Assembly: GCA_963930955.1 (NCBI GenBank)
Contig: OZ006967.1
Coordinates: 744,001-808,000 of the forward strand
DNA from: Scatomonas sp963930955
Lineage (GTDB): Bacteria > Bacillota > Clostridia > Lachnospirales > Lachnospiraceae
DNA: 64,000 nt
Direction: 5' to 3'
Below are positions 32,222 through 41,490 of this stretch, piece after piece. Position 1 is the first letter of the stretch, and each line of letters starts with the position of its first letter. Position numbers and translations under genes: made by a program. The notes under the pieces were generated by a model, which was given only the letters and a program-made list of their open reading frames with translations, had not been told where the DNA came from and searched no databases.

Positions 32222-33100
32222 ATGCGTGCGGTGGATGATACATATTCTCTGGATCCCATGCTTCCCCTGCATATGAATCGTGTCTGGATGGGACGTCAGC
32301 ATCAGTCGAGAGAACATTTTCACTGGCATGATTTTTACGAGATATCCTGTGTGCTGTCGGGAAAAGCGCTCTGTATTGTCAGCGGCCGGCAATACTCTAT
32401 GGTCGAAGGAGATATCGCGGTTTTTAACGCGGGGGAAGTACACGGCTGGAAAATGGAAAAAGACATAGAACTTCTGGTGCTGACATTTTCGGAACGTTTA
32501 TTGGGATCTGCAGAGGATTCGGCAGGAGAGGAGTGGCAGAGGGTTTTTGGAGGACAGGCAGCAGCCTTTCAGAATAAACTTTCAGCAGAAGGAAAACATA
32601 CACTGGCGGTAAAGAGTTTGATGCTGGACGCATACAAGGAATGGCGGGCGGAGAATTTATGCCGCAGGCTGATGCTGAAATCCTACTGCTTTCATATCCT
32701 GGCTTTGCTGATCCGGCATTTTGTCTCTCCGGATATGGGAGAATCGCGAAAACTGGCGTTAAAAAAAGCAGATAACCTGAAGCTGGCTTTAGATTATGTA
32801 AATGGTCATTTCAGAGAGGAGATTTCTCTGGCTAAGGCGGCCTCGGCAGCCTGTATGAGCCCCAGCTATTTTTCTTCCAGTTTTCATGAGGTTTTTGGTG
32901 AAAAATTTACCGAATACGTAACCCGCCTGCGGCTGGAGGCTGTAAGGGAGGCGTTGGAAAACAGTGATGACAATATACTGGATATTGCGGTTTCCTGCGG
33001 CTTTCACAACATGTCAAACTTTTACAAGCAGTACAAAAAGTATTACCATTCTCTTCCGGCGGAGTGGAAAAAATGGAAAGAAAGCATAGATAACCTGTAA
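32222..33100 (+). CDS. AraC-family regulator with cupin sensor
   Basis: A 292-residue regulator. The N-terminal cupin has HFHWHDFYEISCVLSG-type metal/sugar-pocket residues (about 35-55) and FNAGEVHGWK. The C-terminal double helix-turn-helix (residues about 190-290) includes ASAACMSPSYFSSSF and NILDIAVSCGFHNMSNFYKQYKK. It lies upstream of a MATE pump gene on the same strand with 63 bases between them and may control it. Ligand unknown. Confidence 0.87.
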   Translation: MRAVDDTYSLDPMLPLHMNRVWMGRQHQSREHFHWHDFYEISCVLSGKALCIVSGRQYSMVEGDIAVFNAGEVHGWKMEKDIELLVLTFSERLLGSAEDSAGEEWQRVFGGQAAAFQNKLSAEGKHTLAVKSLMLDAYKEWRAENLCRRLMLKSYCFHILALLIRHFVSPDMGESRKLALKKADNLKLALDYVNGHFREEISLAKAASAACMSPSYFSSSFHEVFGEKFTEYVTRLRLEAVREALENSDDNILDIAVSCGFHNMSNFYKQYKKYYHSLPAEWKKWKESIDNL

Positions 33101-33163
33101 GAAAACATACGAAACCCCTGCGCTTTTTTCGTATCATGGAGGAACAAAAGGAGGAATCTATCC

Positions 33164-34543
33164 ATGATACGAGATCTGACACAGGGAAAGCCGGCTCCAG
33201 TACTTCTGCGGTTTTCCATGCCCATGTTTTTCAGTATGCTGTTTCAGCAGCTTTACAATCTTGCGGACAGTCTGATTGCCGGAAGATTTATCAGCGAGGA
33301 GGCGCTGGGTGCTATCGGAACCTGTTATCCGGTAACGGTTATTTTTATTGCTGTTGCTTCCGGGCTGAGTCTGGGGGCAAATACAGCAGTGGCCCGGGTT
33401 TACGGCGGAAAGGCCTGGAAAGAAGTGGGGGAATTTATCCCCACGGCGGTCTGGTTCGCAGCGGGATTGTCTTTGGCGGTGATGGCCGCAGGGCTTGGGG
33501 CCTGCCCGCTGTTTATGAAAATTCTCCATCTCTCCGGCGGATTAGGAGAAATGTGCGGAGAGTATCTGGAAATCTATATTCTGGGCATGCCCTTTTTGTT
33601 TTTGTATAATATGGCCGGGGGGATTTTTCAGGCTCTGGGCGATTCGAAAACTCCCTGGCGTTTTCTGGCGGCGGCTTCGGTCATCAATGTTTTGCTGGAT
33701 CTTTTGTTTGTAATAGTATTTCAGATGGGGGTTCCGGGAACGGCCTGGGCAACTCTGGCAGCCCAGGGATTTTCCGCGGCTGGTTCTGTGCTGGTGCTGA
33801 GAAGAACTTACAAAAACCAGATTCTGCCGAACATTCCCGGGGAGAACAGCAGAAAGCGGTTCTGCGTCGGCAAGGTAAAGGAAATCCTGAAACTGGGAAT
33901 CCCCAGTGTCTGCCAGCAGGTATTTATCTCCCTGGGGCAGATGTCTCTGCAGAGTGTGATCAATCCCTACGGGACAGGAGCTATGGCAGGATACAGCGCA
34001 GCCTTCCGCATTAATACCTTGTTTGTAACCACCACCATGACCCTTAGCAACGCGCTGTCCAGCTTTGTGTCCCAGAATCTGGGGGCCAGGAAAATGGATC
34101 GGGTGACCGCCGGCGTACGGGCGGCGCTTTGGATGGCGGAAGGAATCACCCTGCTTATTGTGATCGTCTGCCTTGGGTTTCGGGAACCGCTGATCCGCTC
34201 GTTTCTGGCGGATCCAAGCCCGGAGGCGGTGAAAGCGGGGAGTCTTTTTCTGTCTGTTGTATCCCCCTTTTTTCCGGTATGCTGTCTGAAAAATACCATG
34301 GATGGAACCCTGCGGGGAATGGGGGCTATGCGGGCATTTTTGGCGGCTACCTTTGCGGATATTCTGGTCCGCATTTTTCTGGGAAGACCCTTCTCCCGTC
34401 TGTTTGGTCTGGAAGGGGTATTTTGGGTCTGGCCCGGGGCCTGGATCCTGGGAACCGCTCTGTCCCTGGGATTTTATCTGTACCGCAGAAGGCGGATGAA
34501 AGAATCTTTTTCCTCTCTTGACAATTTTTCGGCAAATGAATAA
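33164..34543 (+). CDS. MATE family multidrug/cation efflux protein
   Basis: A 459-residue membrane protein with about 12 helices and the MATE repeats (PMFFSMLFQQLYNLADSLIAG at the start; GIPSVCQQVFISLGQMSLQ at the half). Exports drugs or metabolites with Na+ or H+. Ribosome site AAGGAGG precedes the ATG. The short gap before it holds an ATACGAA...TTCGTAT hairpin. Confidence 0.9.
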   Translation: MIRDLTQGKPAPVLLRFSMPMFFSMLFQQLYNLADSLIAGRFISEEALGAIGTCYPVTVIFIAVASGLSLGANTAVARVYGGKAWKEVGEFIPTAVWFAAGLSLAVMAAGLGACPLFMKILHLSGGLGEMCGEYLEIYILGMPFLFLYNMAGGIFQALGDSKTPWRFLAAASVINVLLDLLFVIVFQMGVPGTAWATLAAQGFSAAGSVLVLRRTYKNQILPNIPGENSRKRFCVGKVKEILKLGIPSVCQQVFISLGQMSLQSVINPYGTGAMAGYSAAFRINTLFVTTTMTLSNALSSFVSQNLGARKMDRVTAGVRAALWMAEGITLLIVIVCLGFREPLIRSFLADPSPEAVKAGSLFLSVVSPFFPVCCLKNTMDGTLRGMGAMRAFLAATFADILVRIFLGRPFSRLFGLEGVFWVWPGAWILGTALSLGFYLYRRRRMKESFSSLDNFSANE

Positions 34544-34607
34544 GATGGACATAAGTTCCGCCTTCGCAGTCTGCGCGCATGCGGAGCCGGATTGTGGAGG
34601 AAAAAGA

Positions 34608-35549
34608 ATGGAACTCGGTAAGATTTTTAATCTGGAGCGCTGGGAACAGCTGCAGGATTCCCTGGCGGATGTGACGAAAATGGCGATCCTGATTGCGGAT
34701 TATAAGGGCGTGCCTGTAACAAAGCACAGCGGCTGTCATGAATTCTGCCAGAAGATCCGCCAGGATCCGCAGCTGAATGGGTACTGTCAGAAGTGTGACT
34801 CAAGGGGCGGGTTTGAAGCCATGAAGAACAACAGCCCTTTTATTTATAAATGTTATTTTTCCATTGTGGACATGGCGATTCCGATCATTGTAGATAATCA
34901 GTACGCAGGAGCGATCCTGGCAGGACAGGTGCGCCTCAGAGAAGGCGGGGAGGAACTGGAGCAGCTTTTAAATCCCGGGAATCCCAAATATGTGGACGCG
35001 AAAAAGGAAGAACTAATGGAAAGCTACCAGGCGCTGCCGGCCCTGTCTTATGGCAGGATCCGGGTCATCGCCAATATGCTTTTTTACCTTTGCAATTATA
35101 TGTGCGCTGAGGCGGCAAAAAAACAGGAGGCTCTGTCTATTTACGAAACCATTCTGGAGGAAGGGGGTTCCGAAGAACAGGCAGAAGAGAAAAAAAGCAG
35201 TTCTGAAGATTACAGCGTTCACAGTGAGATTATTAAAAAGGTGTTCGAATATATACATAATAATAGATATGAAAATCCATCTCTGAAGCAGATGGCGGAT
35301 TACTGCCATGTAAGTACCGGTTATATGAGCCGGCTGTTTTCTAAGGAAGTAGGAGAAAGCTATTCCGTATTTCTTTCCAAACTGAAGATTGACTGGGCCA
35401 AGGCCTTGCTGGAAACAACGGATGATTCCGTAAATGAGGTCAGCGAGAAACTGGGGTACAGTGACGCGGGATATTTTATCCGGGTCTTTAAAAAAATGGT
35501 GGGCGTGACGCCCCTGGTATATAAAAATTATTGTAAAATTAAAAAATAG
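34608..35549 (+). CDS. PocR-domain AraC-family regulator (glycerol/DHA module)
   Basis: A 313-residue regulator. An N-terminal PocR-type sensor (residues 1-170) has conserved cysteines in HEFCQKIR, YCQKCDSRG and FIYKCYF. A C-terminal AraC helix-turn-helix follows (MADYCHVSTGYMSRLFSKEVGESY and VSEKLGYSDAGYFIRVFKK). PocR sensors bind small diols or similar compounds. A glycerol dehydrogenase and a DHA kinase gene follow, so glycerol, DHA or a diol is the probable signal. The start at 34608 follows GTGGAGG by 7 bases; the frame is open upstream without a site. Confidence 0.85.
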   Translation: MELGKIFNLERWEQLQDSLADVTKMAILIADYKGVPVTKHSGCHEFCQKIRQDPQLNGYCQKCDSRGGFEAMKNNSPFIYKCYFSIVDMAIPIIVDNQYAGAILAGQVRLREGGEELEQLLNPGNPKYVDAKKEELMESYQALPALSYGRIRVIANMLFYLCNYMCAEAAKKQEALSIYETILEEGGSEEQAEEKKSSSEDYSVHSEIIKKVFEYIHNNRYENPSLKQMADYCHVSTGYMSRLFSKEVGESYSVFLSKLKIDWAKALLETTDDSVNEVSEKLGYSDAGYFIRVFKKMVGVTPLVYKNYCKIKK

Positions 35550-35561
35550 TGTCGGGAGAGA

Positions 35562-35613
35562 CTGTCCGCTGCGAAAATTCCTTAAAAGGAGAAAGGCAGT
35601 GGACGGTTTTTTT
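35562..35613 (+). terminator. Terminator after the PocR regulator
   Basis: CTGTCCGCTGC (35562-35572) pairs with GCAGTGGACGG (35596-35606) with one mismatch and one wobble, followed by TTTTTTT. Confidence 0.8.
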
Positions 35614-35623
35614 ACTTTCTGTC

Positions 35624-35681
35624 AGGTCATAATTGTACGATTTTGAGTTGAGAGGTCATAAAAATACGATTTCAATTTGAA
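35624..35681 (+). repeat. Tandem 29-bp repeat upstream of gldA
   Basis: Two copies of AGGTCATAA-N3-TACGATTT-N2-A-N-TTGA in direct orientation at 35624 and 35653, ending about 21 bases before the gldA -35. Likely two AraC/PocR binding sites. The repeats also recall the multiple end repeats of IS21-type elements. Confidence 0.7.
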
Positions 35682-35702
35682 ATTTTCCGTCATCGAACTC
35701 TG

Positions 35703-35731
35703 TTGCAATCTTTTCTCTAACGTGTTAAGAT
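35703..35731 (+). promoter_or_regulatory. gldA promoter
   Basis: TTGCAA (35703-35708), 17-base spacer, TAAGAT (35726-35731), just downstream of the tandem repeat. Confidence 0.7.
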
Positions 35732-35786
35732 TTTATTATCAAAAAGCCAGAAGAGCTTAATAACAAAAGGAAAGCGAGGAAGAAAA

Positions 35787-36923
35787 ATGAGAAAAGCATT
35801 TATTTGTCCCACAAAATATGTACAGGGTGAGAACGAGATCGAGAATCTGGGATATTTTGTTCAGACCTTCGGAAAATCCGCGCTGCTGATCGCGCATCCG
35901 GATGATTCCGCAAGAGTAAAGGACAAACTGGACCGCACCGCTGAGAAGTTCGGCATCACCTTCGTTCAGGGTGATTTCAAGGGCGAGTGCTCCAGAAAAG
36001 AAGTAGCCAGAATGCAGGCGCTGGCTAAGGAAAAAGGCTGTGACTGCACCATCGGACTGGGCGGCGGAAAAGCAATCGATACCGCTAAATGTGTGGCAGA
36101 GGGCGAGGCTCTGATCATTGTTCCGACGATTGCAGCTACCGATGCCCCCACCAGCCATTCCGCAGTTCTCTACACAGAGGACGGAGCGTTTGATGATTAT
36201 GCATATTTCAAACAGAGCCCCAGCGTAATCCTGATCGATACCACAGTTATCTCTCAGGCTCCTGTCAGATTCCTGGTATCCGGCATGGGCGATGCTCTGT
36301 CTACATATTTCGAGGCAAGAGCCAATGTTCGTTCCTTCACAAAGGTAAACGCAGGACTTCCCTGCGGTTATCGCGAGGGCCTTTGCGGTGAGGCAATGGG
36401 AACTCAGGCTGCATTTGCCATGGCTACCCTGTGCTATCAGAATCTGCTGAAAGACGGCATGAAGGCAAAGATGGCTGCAGAGAACAAAGTGGTTACTCCT
36501 GCCCTGGAGAATATTATCGAGACCAATATCCTGCTTTCCGGAATCGGATTTGAGAGCGGCGGACTGGCTGCTGCCCATGCGATCCATGACGGCCTGACTG
36601 TTCTGGAAGGAACTCATAAATACATGCACGGCGAGAAAGTTGCTTTCGGAACTATCTGCCAGCTGGCTCTGGAGAACGCTCCGGTGGAAGAGATGGAAGA
36701 AGTTCTGGAGTTCTGCGTATCCCTGGGTCTGCCGGTATGCCTGGAAGATATCGGTGTTACGGAACTGTCTCATGAGCAGTTAATGGAAGTTGCCGAGAAG
36801 GCCTGCATCCCGGAGGAGTCCATCTACGCTATGCCCTTCCCGGTTACCGTGGAGAGCACTGCTGCAGCAATTCTGGCAGCTGACAAGATCGGCAAAAAAT
36901 ACAAAGAGACCGGATGCATCTAA
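35787..36923 (+). CDS. gldA: Glycerol dehydrogenase
   Basis: A 378-residue iron/zinc-type polyol dehydrogenase of the GldA group that interconverts glycerol and dihydroxyacetone with NAD. The NAD loop GLGGGKAIDTAK and the metal ligands (D in SGMGDALSTYFEA, H in AAAHAIHDGL, H in KYMHGEKVA) are present. DHA kinase follows after 93 bases. Given the neighbouring sulfo-sugar operon, action on a related ketone or diol cannot be excluded. Confidence 0.9.
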   Translation: MRKAFICPTKYVQGENEIENLGYFVQTFGKSALLIAHPDDSARVKDKLDRTAEKFGITFVQGDFKGECSRKEVARMQALAKEKGCDCTIGLGGGKAIDTAKCVAEGEALIIVPTIAATDAPTSHSAVLYTEDGAFDDYAYFKQSPSVILIDTTVISQAPVRFLVSGMGDALSTYFEARANVRSFTKVNAGLPCGYREGLCGEAMGTQAAFAMATLCYQNLLKDGMKAKMAAENKVVTPALENIIETNILLSGIGFESGGLAAAHAIHDGLTVLEGTHKYMHGEKVAFGTICQLALENAPVEEMEEVLEFCVSLGLPVCLEDIGVTELSHEQLMEVAEKACIPEESIYAMPFPVTVESTAAAILAADKIGKKYKETGCI

Positions 36924-36943
36924 GCATTCAGAACATGTAGACT

Positions 36944-36981
36944 GCGGCGTTGCGGGGCCGGAAATCATTTGGCCCCGCCGC
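36944..36981 (+). terminator. Hairpin between gldA and dhaK
   Basis: GGGGCC/GGCCCC (36954-36959, 36971-36976) with an outer GCGGC/GCCGC stem. Only TATTTG follows, so it is probably a weak attenuator or stabiliser inside the operon. Confidence 0.5.
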
Positions 36982-37016
36982 TATTTGAATAAGGTTTATT
37001 ATGGGGGATAAACAAT

Positions 37017-38765
37017 ATGAAAAAAATTATTAACACTCCGGAATCCGTAGTTATGGAAATGTGCCGCGGCATTGTGATGGCGCATCCGGAGCTGGAGCTT
37101 CTGCCCAGATATAAAGTAATCAAGAGAAAAAACATGAATCCGGATAAGGTTACCCTGATCAGCGGCGGCGGAAGCGGCCATGAGCCTGCCCATGCCGGAT
37201 TTGTGGGAACTGGTATGCTGGACGCGGCTGTATGCGGCGACGTGTTTGCTTCACCGTCACAGGTTCAGGTATATCAGGCGATCAAGAGCACCGCAGGAAA
37301 CAAAGGTACTCTGCTGATCATCAAAAACTACAGTGGCGATGTGATGAACTTCAAGAATGCTGCTTACATGGCACAGGAAGACGGTATTGATGTTGACTAC
37401 GTAAAAGTAGACGATGACGTAGCCGTTAAAGACAGCCTGTATACGGTTGGAAGACGAGGCGTAGCCGGAACGGTTCTGGTTCACAAAGTAGCCGGAGCGG
37501 CTGCAGAGAAAGGCCTTAGCCTGGCGGAGGTAAAGAAAGCTGCTGAGCATGCTGCATCCAGCGTACGATCCATCGGATTTGCCCTTACTTCCTGTACGGT
37601 TCCTGCTAAGGGAACACCTACCTTCGATATCGGCGAGGGCGAGATGGAGTACGGCGTAGGTATCCATGGCGAGCCCGGAATTCAGAGAGAGGCTGTTGCT
37701 ACAGCGGATACTCTGGCAGAGCGCATGGTGGACGACCTGCTGAAAGAGTGGGATTCTACCGAAGGCATGAAGGTTACGGTTCTGGTGAACGGTTTTGGCG
37801 CAACTCCGCTTCAGGAGCTGTATCTGTTCAATAATTCTGTAGTAGATGTTCTGAAGAAACGCGGCATTGCGATCCATCGGATCTTTGTCGGAAATTATAT
37901 GACCAGTATCGATATGGCTGGAGCCTCTTTAAGCCTGATGAAGATGGATGAGGAGCTGGAAGGATATGTGGACAGCGTCAGCAAGACCCCGGCCTTCTCT
38001 GTAGCAGGCAAACCGGAACCTCTGGTATGTCCGGAGATCCCCAAGGCGATTCAGGCAGGCGAGACCGATGATTTTGCCATCGATGCCGCTACCGGAAGCG
38101 CCGAGATCAAAGGCGACAAGATCACTCTGGACAATGTGATGTTCCTGGTTGACAAGATGAGCGAAGTAATCATCAAGAATGAAGTTCCCTTCTGCGAGCT
38201 GGATTCCCACGCCGGAGACGGCGACTTCGGCATGAGCGTTGCCAAGGGCTTTAAGCAGCTGAAGAGAGAATGGAAGGAACTGCTGGCTGAGCATGTGTCC
38301 TCCATCGGCGACTTCCTGCAGGCCTGCTCTATGATCATTATGGAGCACTGCGGCGGAGCTTCCGGCCCCATCTGGGGATCTGCTTTCCGTGCTGCCGGCC
38401 GCTGCGCAGGAGATAAGAAAGAGGTAACCGCAGAAGAGTTTGCGGAGATCCTTCACGCAGTGACTGTAGGAATCCAGAAGACCGGCGAGAGATCCTTCGG
38501 CCGGGGCGCTGATATCGGCGACAAGACTCTGATGGATGCCTGGATCCCCTGTGCCCGCGCCTGGGAAAATCCTGCAGGCAAATCCTGGAAGGAGCTCTTC
38601 GAGGCTGGCGCCAAGGCGGCAGTAGAAGGCGCTGACAGCACCAAGACTATTGTAGCCCGTATGGGAAGAGCCGGTACCGTAGGAGAGAGAAGTATCGGTT
38701 ACCCGGATGCAGGCGCTTACGCTCTGGGAGTAATCTTCACAGAACTGTCCAATTGTGTAAAATAA
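37017..38765 (+). CDS. dhaK: Dihydroxyacetone kinase, DhaK-DhaL fusion (ATP type)
   Basis: A 582-residue two-domain kinase. The DhaK part has GGGSGHEPAHAG (residues 50-61) and the covalent-binding H217 in VGIHGEPG. The DhaL part has the Mg-ATP block SHAGDGDFGMSVAKG near residue 397. One-chain enzymes use ATP, unlike the PTS-linked three-part system. It makes DHAP from dihydroxyacetone and completes the glycerol route started by GldA. It could also capture DHA set free by the fructose-6-phosphate-aldolase-like enzyme at 43804. Confidence 0.93.
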   Translation: MKKIINTPESVVMEMCRGIVMAHPELELLPRYKVIKRKNMNPDKVTLISGGGSGHEPAHAGFVGTGMLDAAVCGDVFASPSQVQVYQAIKSTAGNKGTLLIIKNYSGDVMNFKNAAYMAQEDGIDVDYVKVDDDVAVKDSLYTVGRRGVAGTVLVHKVAGAAAEKGLSLAEVKKAAEHAASSVRSIGFALTSCTVPAKGTPTFDIGEGEMEYGVGIHGEPGIQREAVATADTLAERMVDDLLKEWDSTEGMKVTVLVNGFGATPLQELYLFNNSVVDVLKKRGIAIHRIFVGNYMTSIDMAGASLSLMKMDEELEGYVDSVSKTPAFSVAGKPEPLVCPEIPKAIQAGETDDFAIDAATGSAEIKGDKITLDNVMFLVDKMSEVIIKNEVPFCELDSHAGDGDFGMSVAKGFKQLKREWKELLAEHVSSIGDFLQACSMIIMEHCGGASGPIWGSAFRAAGRCAGDKKEVTAEEFAEILHAVTVGIQKTGERSFGRGADIGDKTLMDAWIPCARAWENPAGKSWKELFEAGAKAAVEGADSTKTIVARMGRAGTVGERSIGYPDAGAYALGVIFTELSNCVK

Positions 38766-38775
38766 AATGCTAAAA

Positions 38776-38820
38776 AAACTGCCGTCCGGTGCAAAAGCTG
38801 AACCGGACGGCAGTTTTGAT
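38776..38820. terminator. Bidirectional terminator between dhaK and the ROK gene
   Basis: A perfect 15-bp stem AAACTGCCGTCCGGT / ACCGGACGGCAGTTT (38776-38790, 38802-38816) with A and T ends on both sides, serving both convergent transcripts. Confidence 0.85.
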
Positions 38821-38844
38821 TTATGGCTGAACAGCAGGAACGGT

Positions 38845-40062
38845 TTATTCGGAAAACAGGATCTGTTCGATGGCAATGGCGGTACAGCCGATATAGGGCT
38901 TTTCTGCCAGCAGGGAATCCCGGACGCAGAAGTGCTCCGGAAGAATAGGATTCCGGTATTTCAGCATCTGGGTAAATGTTTCAAAGATCGTATCGTTTCT
39001 GAAAAACTGCCCGTAGAGAACCAGCTGTTCCGGGGCCAGGACGATGACCGCGTTGTTCACTGCGTTTACCAGTTTTTCCATGCAGCTGTAGACCAGCTTG
39101 CGGATGGAAGCGTTTCCCGAATTCAGGTAAAGGGAAAAATTGCTGCCGGAGGGAGGACCTGCCTGAGCCTCCAGCTGATTTAATTCTTCGTCTTTGCCGG
39201 AACGGAGAAGACGCTGGATCTGGGAGATCAGAACCTGTTCGGAGATAACGGTTTCCAGACATCCCCGCCTGCCGCAGCGGCAGCGGACCCCGCGGCCTTT
39301 GGAAAAGGAGTTGTGGCCGATTTCCGGGGACTGGAAGCGGTAGCCCTTATAAATGTTTCCGCCGATGGCCATAGCGGAACCCACGCCCGGCCCCCATTTC
39401 AGCATCAGCACATTGCTGTGCTCTTTAATGTGGGTGCGGAAGGTCAGCTCGCTCTGGAGAGCGGCGCAGACGTTGCTTTCTACAGCAATGGGAATCTGGA
39501 GAGCGGCGGAGAGATATTTGCGGACGGAAACAGGCCCCTTAAATAAATAGGGGTTCAGAGCGATTCCGTCTATCTGATTCACGTCACCCTGAAGAGAGAC
39601 CCCGGCTCCCAGAAGCTGTCTGGAAGACAATCCGGCTGTCTGCAGGAGGGACAGACTGCTCTCTGCGATCTGCTGGAAAAAGATCTCCGCAGAGGGAAGC
39701 TTTTTATCTACCGGAAGGATCTGCTGGGCCACCGTGGTGCCGGTAAGATCTGTGACTGCCAGGTTTACGTTTTCCGGGAAAACTTCTATAGCAAGAATAT
39801 ATTTCCAGGCAGGATGTATGGCCAGCAGGGACTGTCTGCGCCCGACCCGGGAATGATCCTGAAAGGCGGGCGGGGCCTCCAGAGGGACTACGATCCCATC
39901 GTCCAGAAGCCCCTTGGTGGTCATGGTGACTGCGGCAGTGGAAATCCCGAGAGCTGCGGCAATTTCAGTCCGTGAAAGGGCATCGTTGGCAAAGAGCAGT
40001 CTCAGGGTACTGCTGCGGCTGTTTTCTTTTGTGCTTGAGTTTGAAGAACGTAAAAGGTTCAA
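38845..40062 (-). CDS. ROK-family repressor of the sulfo-sugar operon
   Basis: A 405-residue NagC/XylR-type protein. An N-terminal winged helix-turn-helix (LSRTEIAAALGISTAAVTMTT, about residues 30-50) is followed by a sugar-kinase fold with the zinc knuckle CRCGRRGCLE and GPGVGSAMAIGG. Such proteins release DNA when they bind a sugar. It is divergent from the operon starting at 40348; an AT-rich inverted repeat lies right behind that operon's -10. The inducer is probably sulfoquinovose or sulfofructose, by context only. Confidence 0.87.
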   Translation of the reverse strand: MNLLRSSNSSTKENSRSSTLRLLFANDALSRTEIAAALGISTAAVTMTTKGLLDDGIVVPLEAPPAFQDHSRVGRRQSLLAIHPAWKYILAIEVFPENVNLAVTDLTGTTVAQQILPVDKKLPSAEIFFQQIAESSLSLLQTAGLSSRQLLGAGVSLQGDVNQIDGIALNPYLFKGPVSVRKYLSAALQIPIAVESNVCAALQSELTFRTHIKEHSNVLMLKWGPGVGSAMAIGGNIYKGYRFQSPEIGHNSFSKGRGVRCRCGRRGCLETVISEQVLISQIQRLLRSGKDEELNQLEAQAGPPSGSNFSLYLNSGNASIRKLVYSCMEKLVNAVNNAVIVLAPEQLVLYGQFFRNDTIFETFTQMLKYRNPILPEHFCVRDSLLAEKPYIGCTAIAIEQILFSE

Positions 40063-40237
40063 AGTAAAGCCCCCGCTTTTCTTTTATTTGGTAGCAAAAT
40101 CTGTCTGCATCCGACAGAAAAACTGCTCATTTATTCATTATAATCGGAATCGCCGGGAAAGACAATGGCTGCGAGGGTAAATATTTTATCGTCAAATTGT
40201 ATAAAAATCAGTGCGAAAATATGGATAGATATGCAAC

Positions 40238-40266
40238 TTGACGGATGCAGGAAAATGCATTACAAT
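40238..40266 (+). promoter_or_regulatory. Promoter of the sulfo-sugar operon
   Basis: TTGACG (40238-40243), 17-base spacer, TACAAT (40261-40266). Confidence 0.8.
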
Positions 40267-40270
40267 ATAA

Positions 40271-40306
40271 TTAATTAAGTTAGTTAATTTATTTACTTAA
40301 TTAACT
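40271..40306. promoter_or_regulatory. ROK operator candidate
   Basis: TTAATTAAGT (40271-40280) and ACTTAATTAA (40295-40304) form a perfect 10-base inverted repeat around the start of transcription. Inner GTTANTTAA half-sites resemble the AT-rich operators of ROK repressors. Placement just after the -10 suggests road-block repression. Confidence 0.65.
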
Positions 40307-40347
40307 TTTAGGAGAAAAATGAAAAAAAGGAGAGGAGGAACCAGATT

Positions 40348-41472
40348 ATGAGTTGGGATTATATCCAGCCGGTAAACATAAAGTTCGGAGAGGGGATGCT
40401 TGGAAAGCTGAAGGATATCACCAGTGAAATGGGACTGAAAAAAGGTATTCTTGTCAGCGATCCTTTTTTTGCCCAGAATGGACTGGCAGACCGTCTTCTG
40501 AAGGAAAATGAGGGACTTCTGGTCTGCATGTATTCACAGATCTCTCCCAACCCCGAGGTAAAGGAAGTAGACGCCTGCGCGGCGCTGATGAAGGAGAAAG
40601 AGGTAGAATTCACGGTGGCCCTGGGCGGCGGAAGCGCTCTGGACTGCGCAAAGGCAGCTTCTACCATCTGCTTCACGGAGGATTCCATCCGCAAGTATCA
40701 CGGAACAGGGGTTCCGCTTCCGGAGAAGCATCTTCCTATTATTGCTATTCCTACTACGGCAGGAACCGGCAGCGAGGTAACCTGCGTTTCTGTTCTGTCA
40801 GACCATGAACTGGGAAAGAAGGGCCCCATCAACAACAATAACTTCTATCCCGCAGTAGCTCTGATCGATCCGGAACTTACCTATACCCTGCCGCCTTATA
40901 TGACCGCCAGCTGCGGCATCGATGTTCTCTGCCATGCGGTGGAGGGCTTCTGGAGCAAAGGACATCAGCCCATCTGCGACGCCCTGGCCCTGCATGCCAG
41001 CCGCCTGGTGTTTGAAAATATTAAGACGGTTTACAATGATCCCCAGAACAAGGAGGCAAGAGCGAAGATGGCAGAGGCTTCCGTAATCGCCGGCCTGGCC
41101 TTTACCCTGCCCAAGACCACCAGCTCTCATGCATGCTCCTTCCCGCTGACCAATCTTCTCCATATTCCCCACGGAGAAGCCTGCGGCCTGACTCTGGATT
41201 ATTTCGCCAGAATCAACGGGGCGGATCCTGTAGAAGGCGGACGGATCAATGCTTTTGCGGCTCAGCTGGGATTTAAGGATATGAACGATATGGCGGACGC
41301 CATTGCCCAGCTGAAGAAGGATCTGAAGCTGCGGACAGATCTGAAAGAGTTCAATCTGACCGATGAGCAGGTGGCAGCCCTTGTACAGGGCAGCAAGCAT
41401 CCGAATATGCTGAACAACCCTGTAGAGATCACCGAAGAGATGCTGGATAAAATGTATCAGTCCATGAGATAG
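40348..41472 (+). CDS. Iron-containing alcohol dehydrogenase; candidate sulfo-aldehyde reductase
   Basis: A 374-residue type III alcohol dehydrogenase: GGGSALDCAKA NAD loop, TTAGTGSEVT, and iron ligands in GIDVLCHAVEG and LLHIPHGEACG. As first gene of the sulfo-sugar operon it is the natural enzyme to reduce the sulfonated aldehyde left after cleavage: sulfolactaldehyde to DHPS (transaldolase route) or sulfoacetaldehyde to isethionate (transketolase route, SqwF-like). This disposes of NADH in fermentation. Which aldehyde is used cannot be read from the sequence. Confidence 0.85.
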   Translation: MSWDYIQPVNIKFGEGMLGKLKDITSEMGLKKGILVSDPFFAQNGLADRLLKENEGLLVCMYSQISPNPEVKEVDACAALMKEKEVEFTVALGGGSALDCAKAASTICFTEDSIRKYHGTGVPLPEKHLPIIAIPTTAGTGSEVTCVSVLSDHELGKKGPINNNNFYPAVALIDPELTYTLPPYMTASCGIDVLCHAVEGFWSKGHQPICDALALHASRLVFENIKTVYNDPQNKEARAKMAEASVIAGLAFTLPKTTSSHACSFPLTNLLHIPHGEACGLTLDYFARINGADPVEGGRINAFAAQLGFKDMNDMADAIAQLKKDLKLRTDLKEFNLTDEQVAALVQGSKHPNMLNNPVEITEEMLDKMYQSMR

Positions 41473-41490
41473 TTTCGAGGAGAGCAGAAC

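Noticed and set aside
35624..35681. CRISPR array
   Set aside because: Two imperfect 29-bp units lie directly end to end with no spacer, and no cas genes are present.
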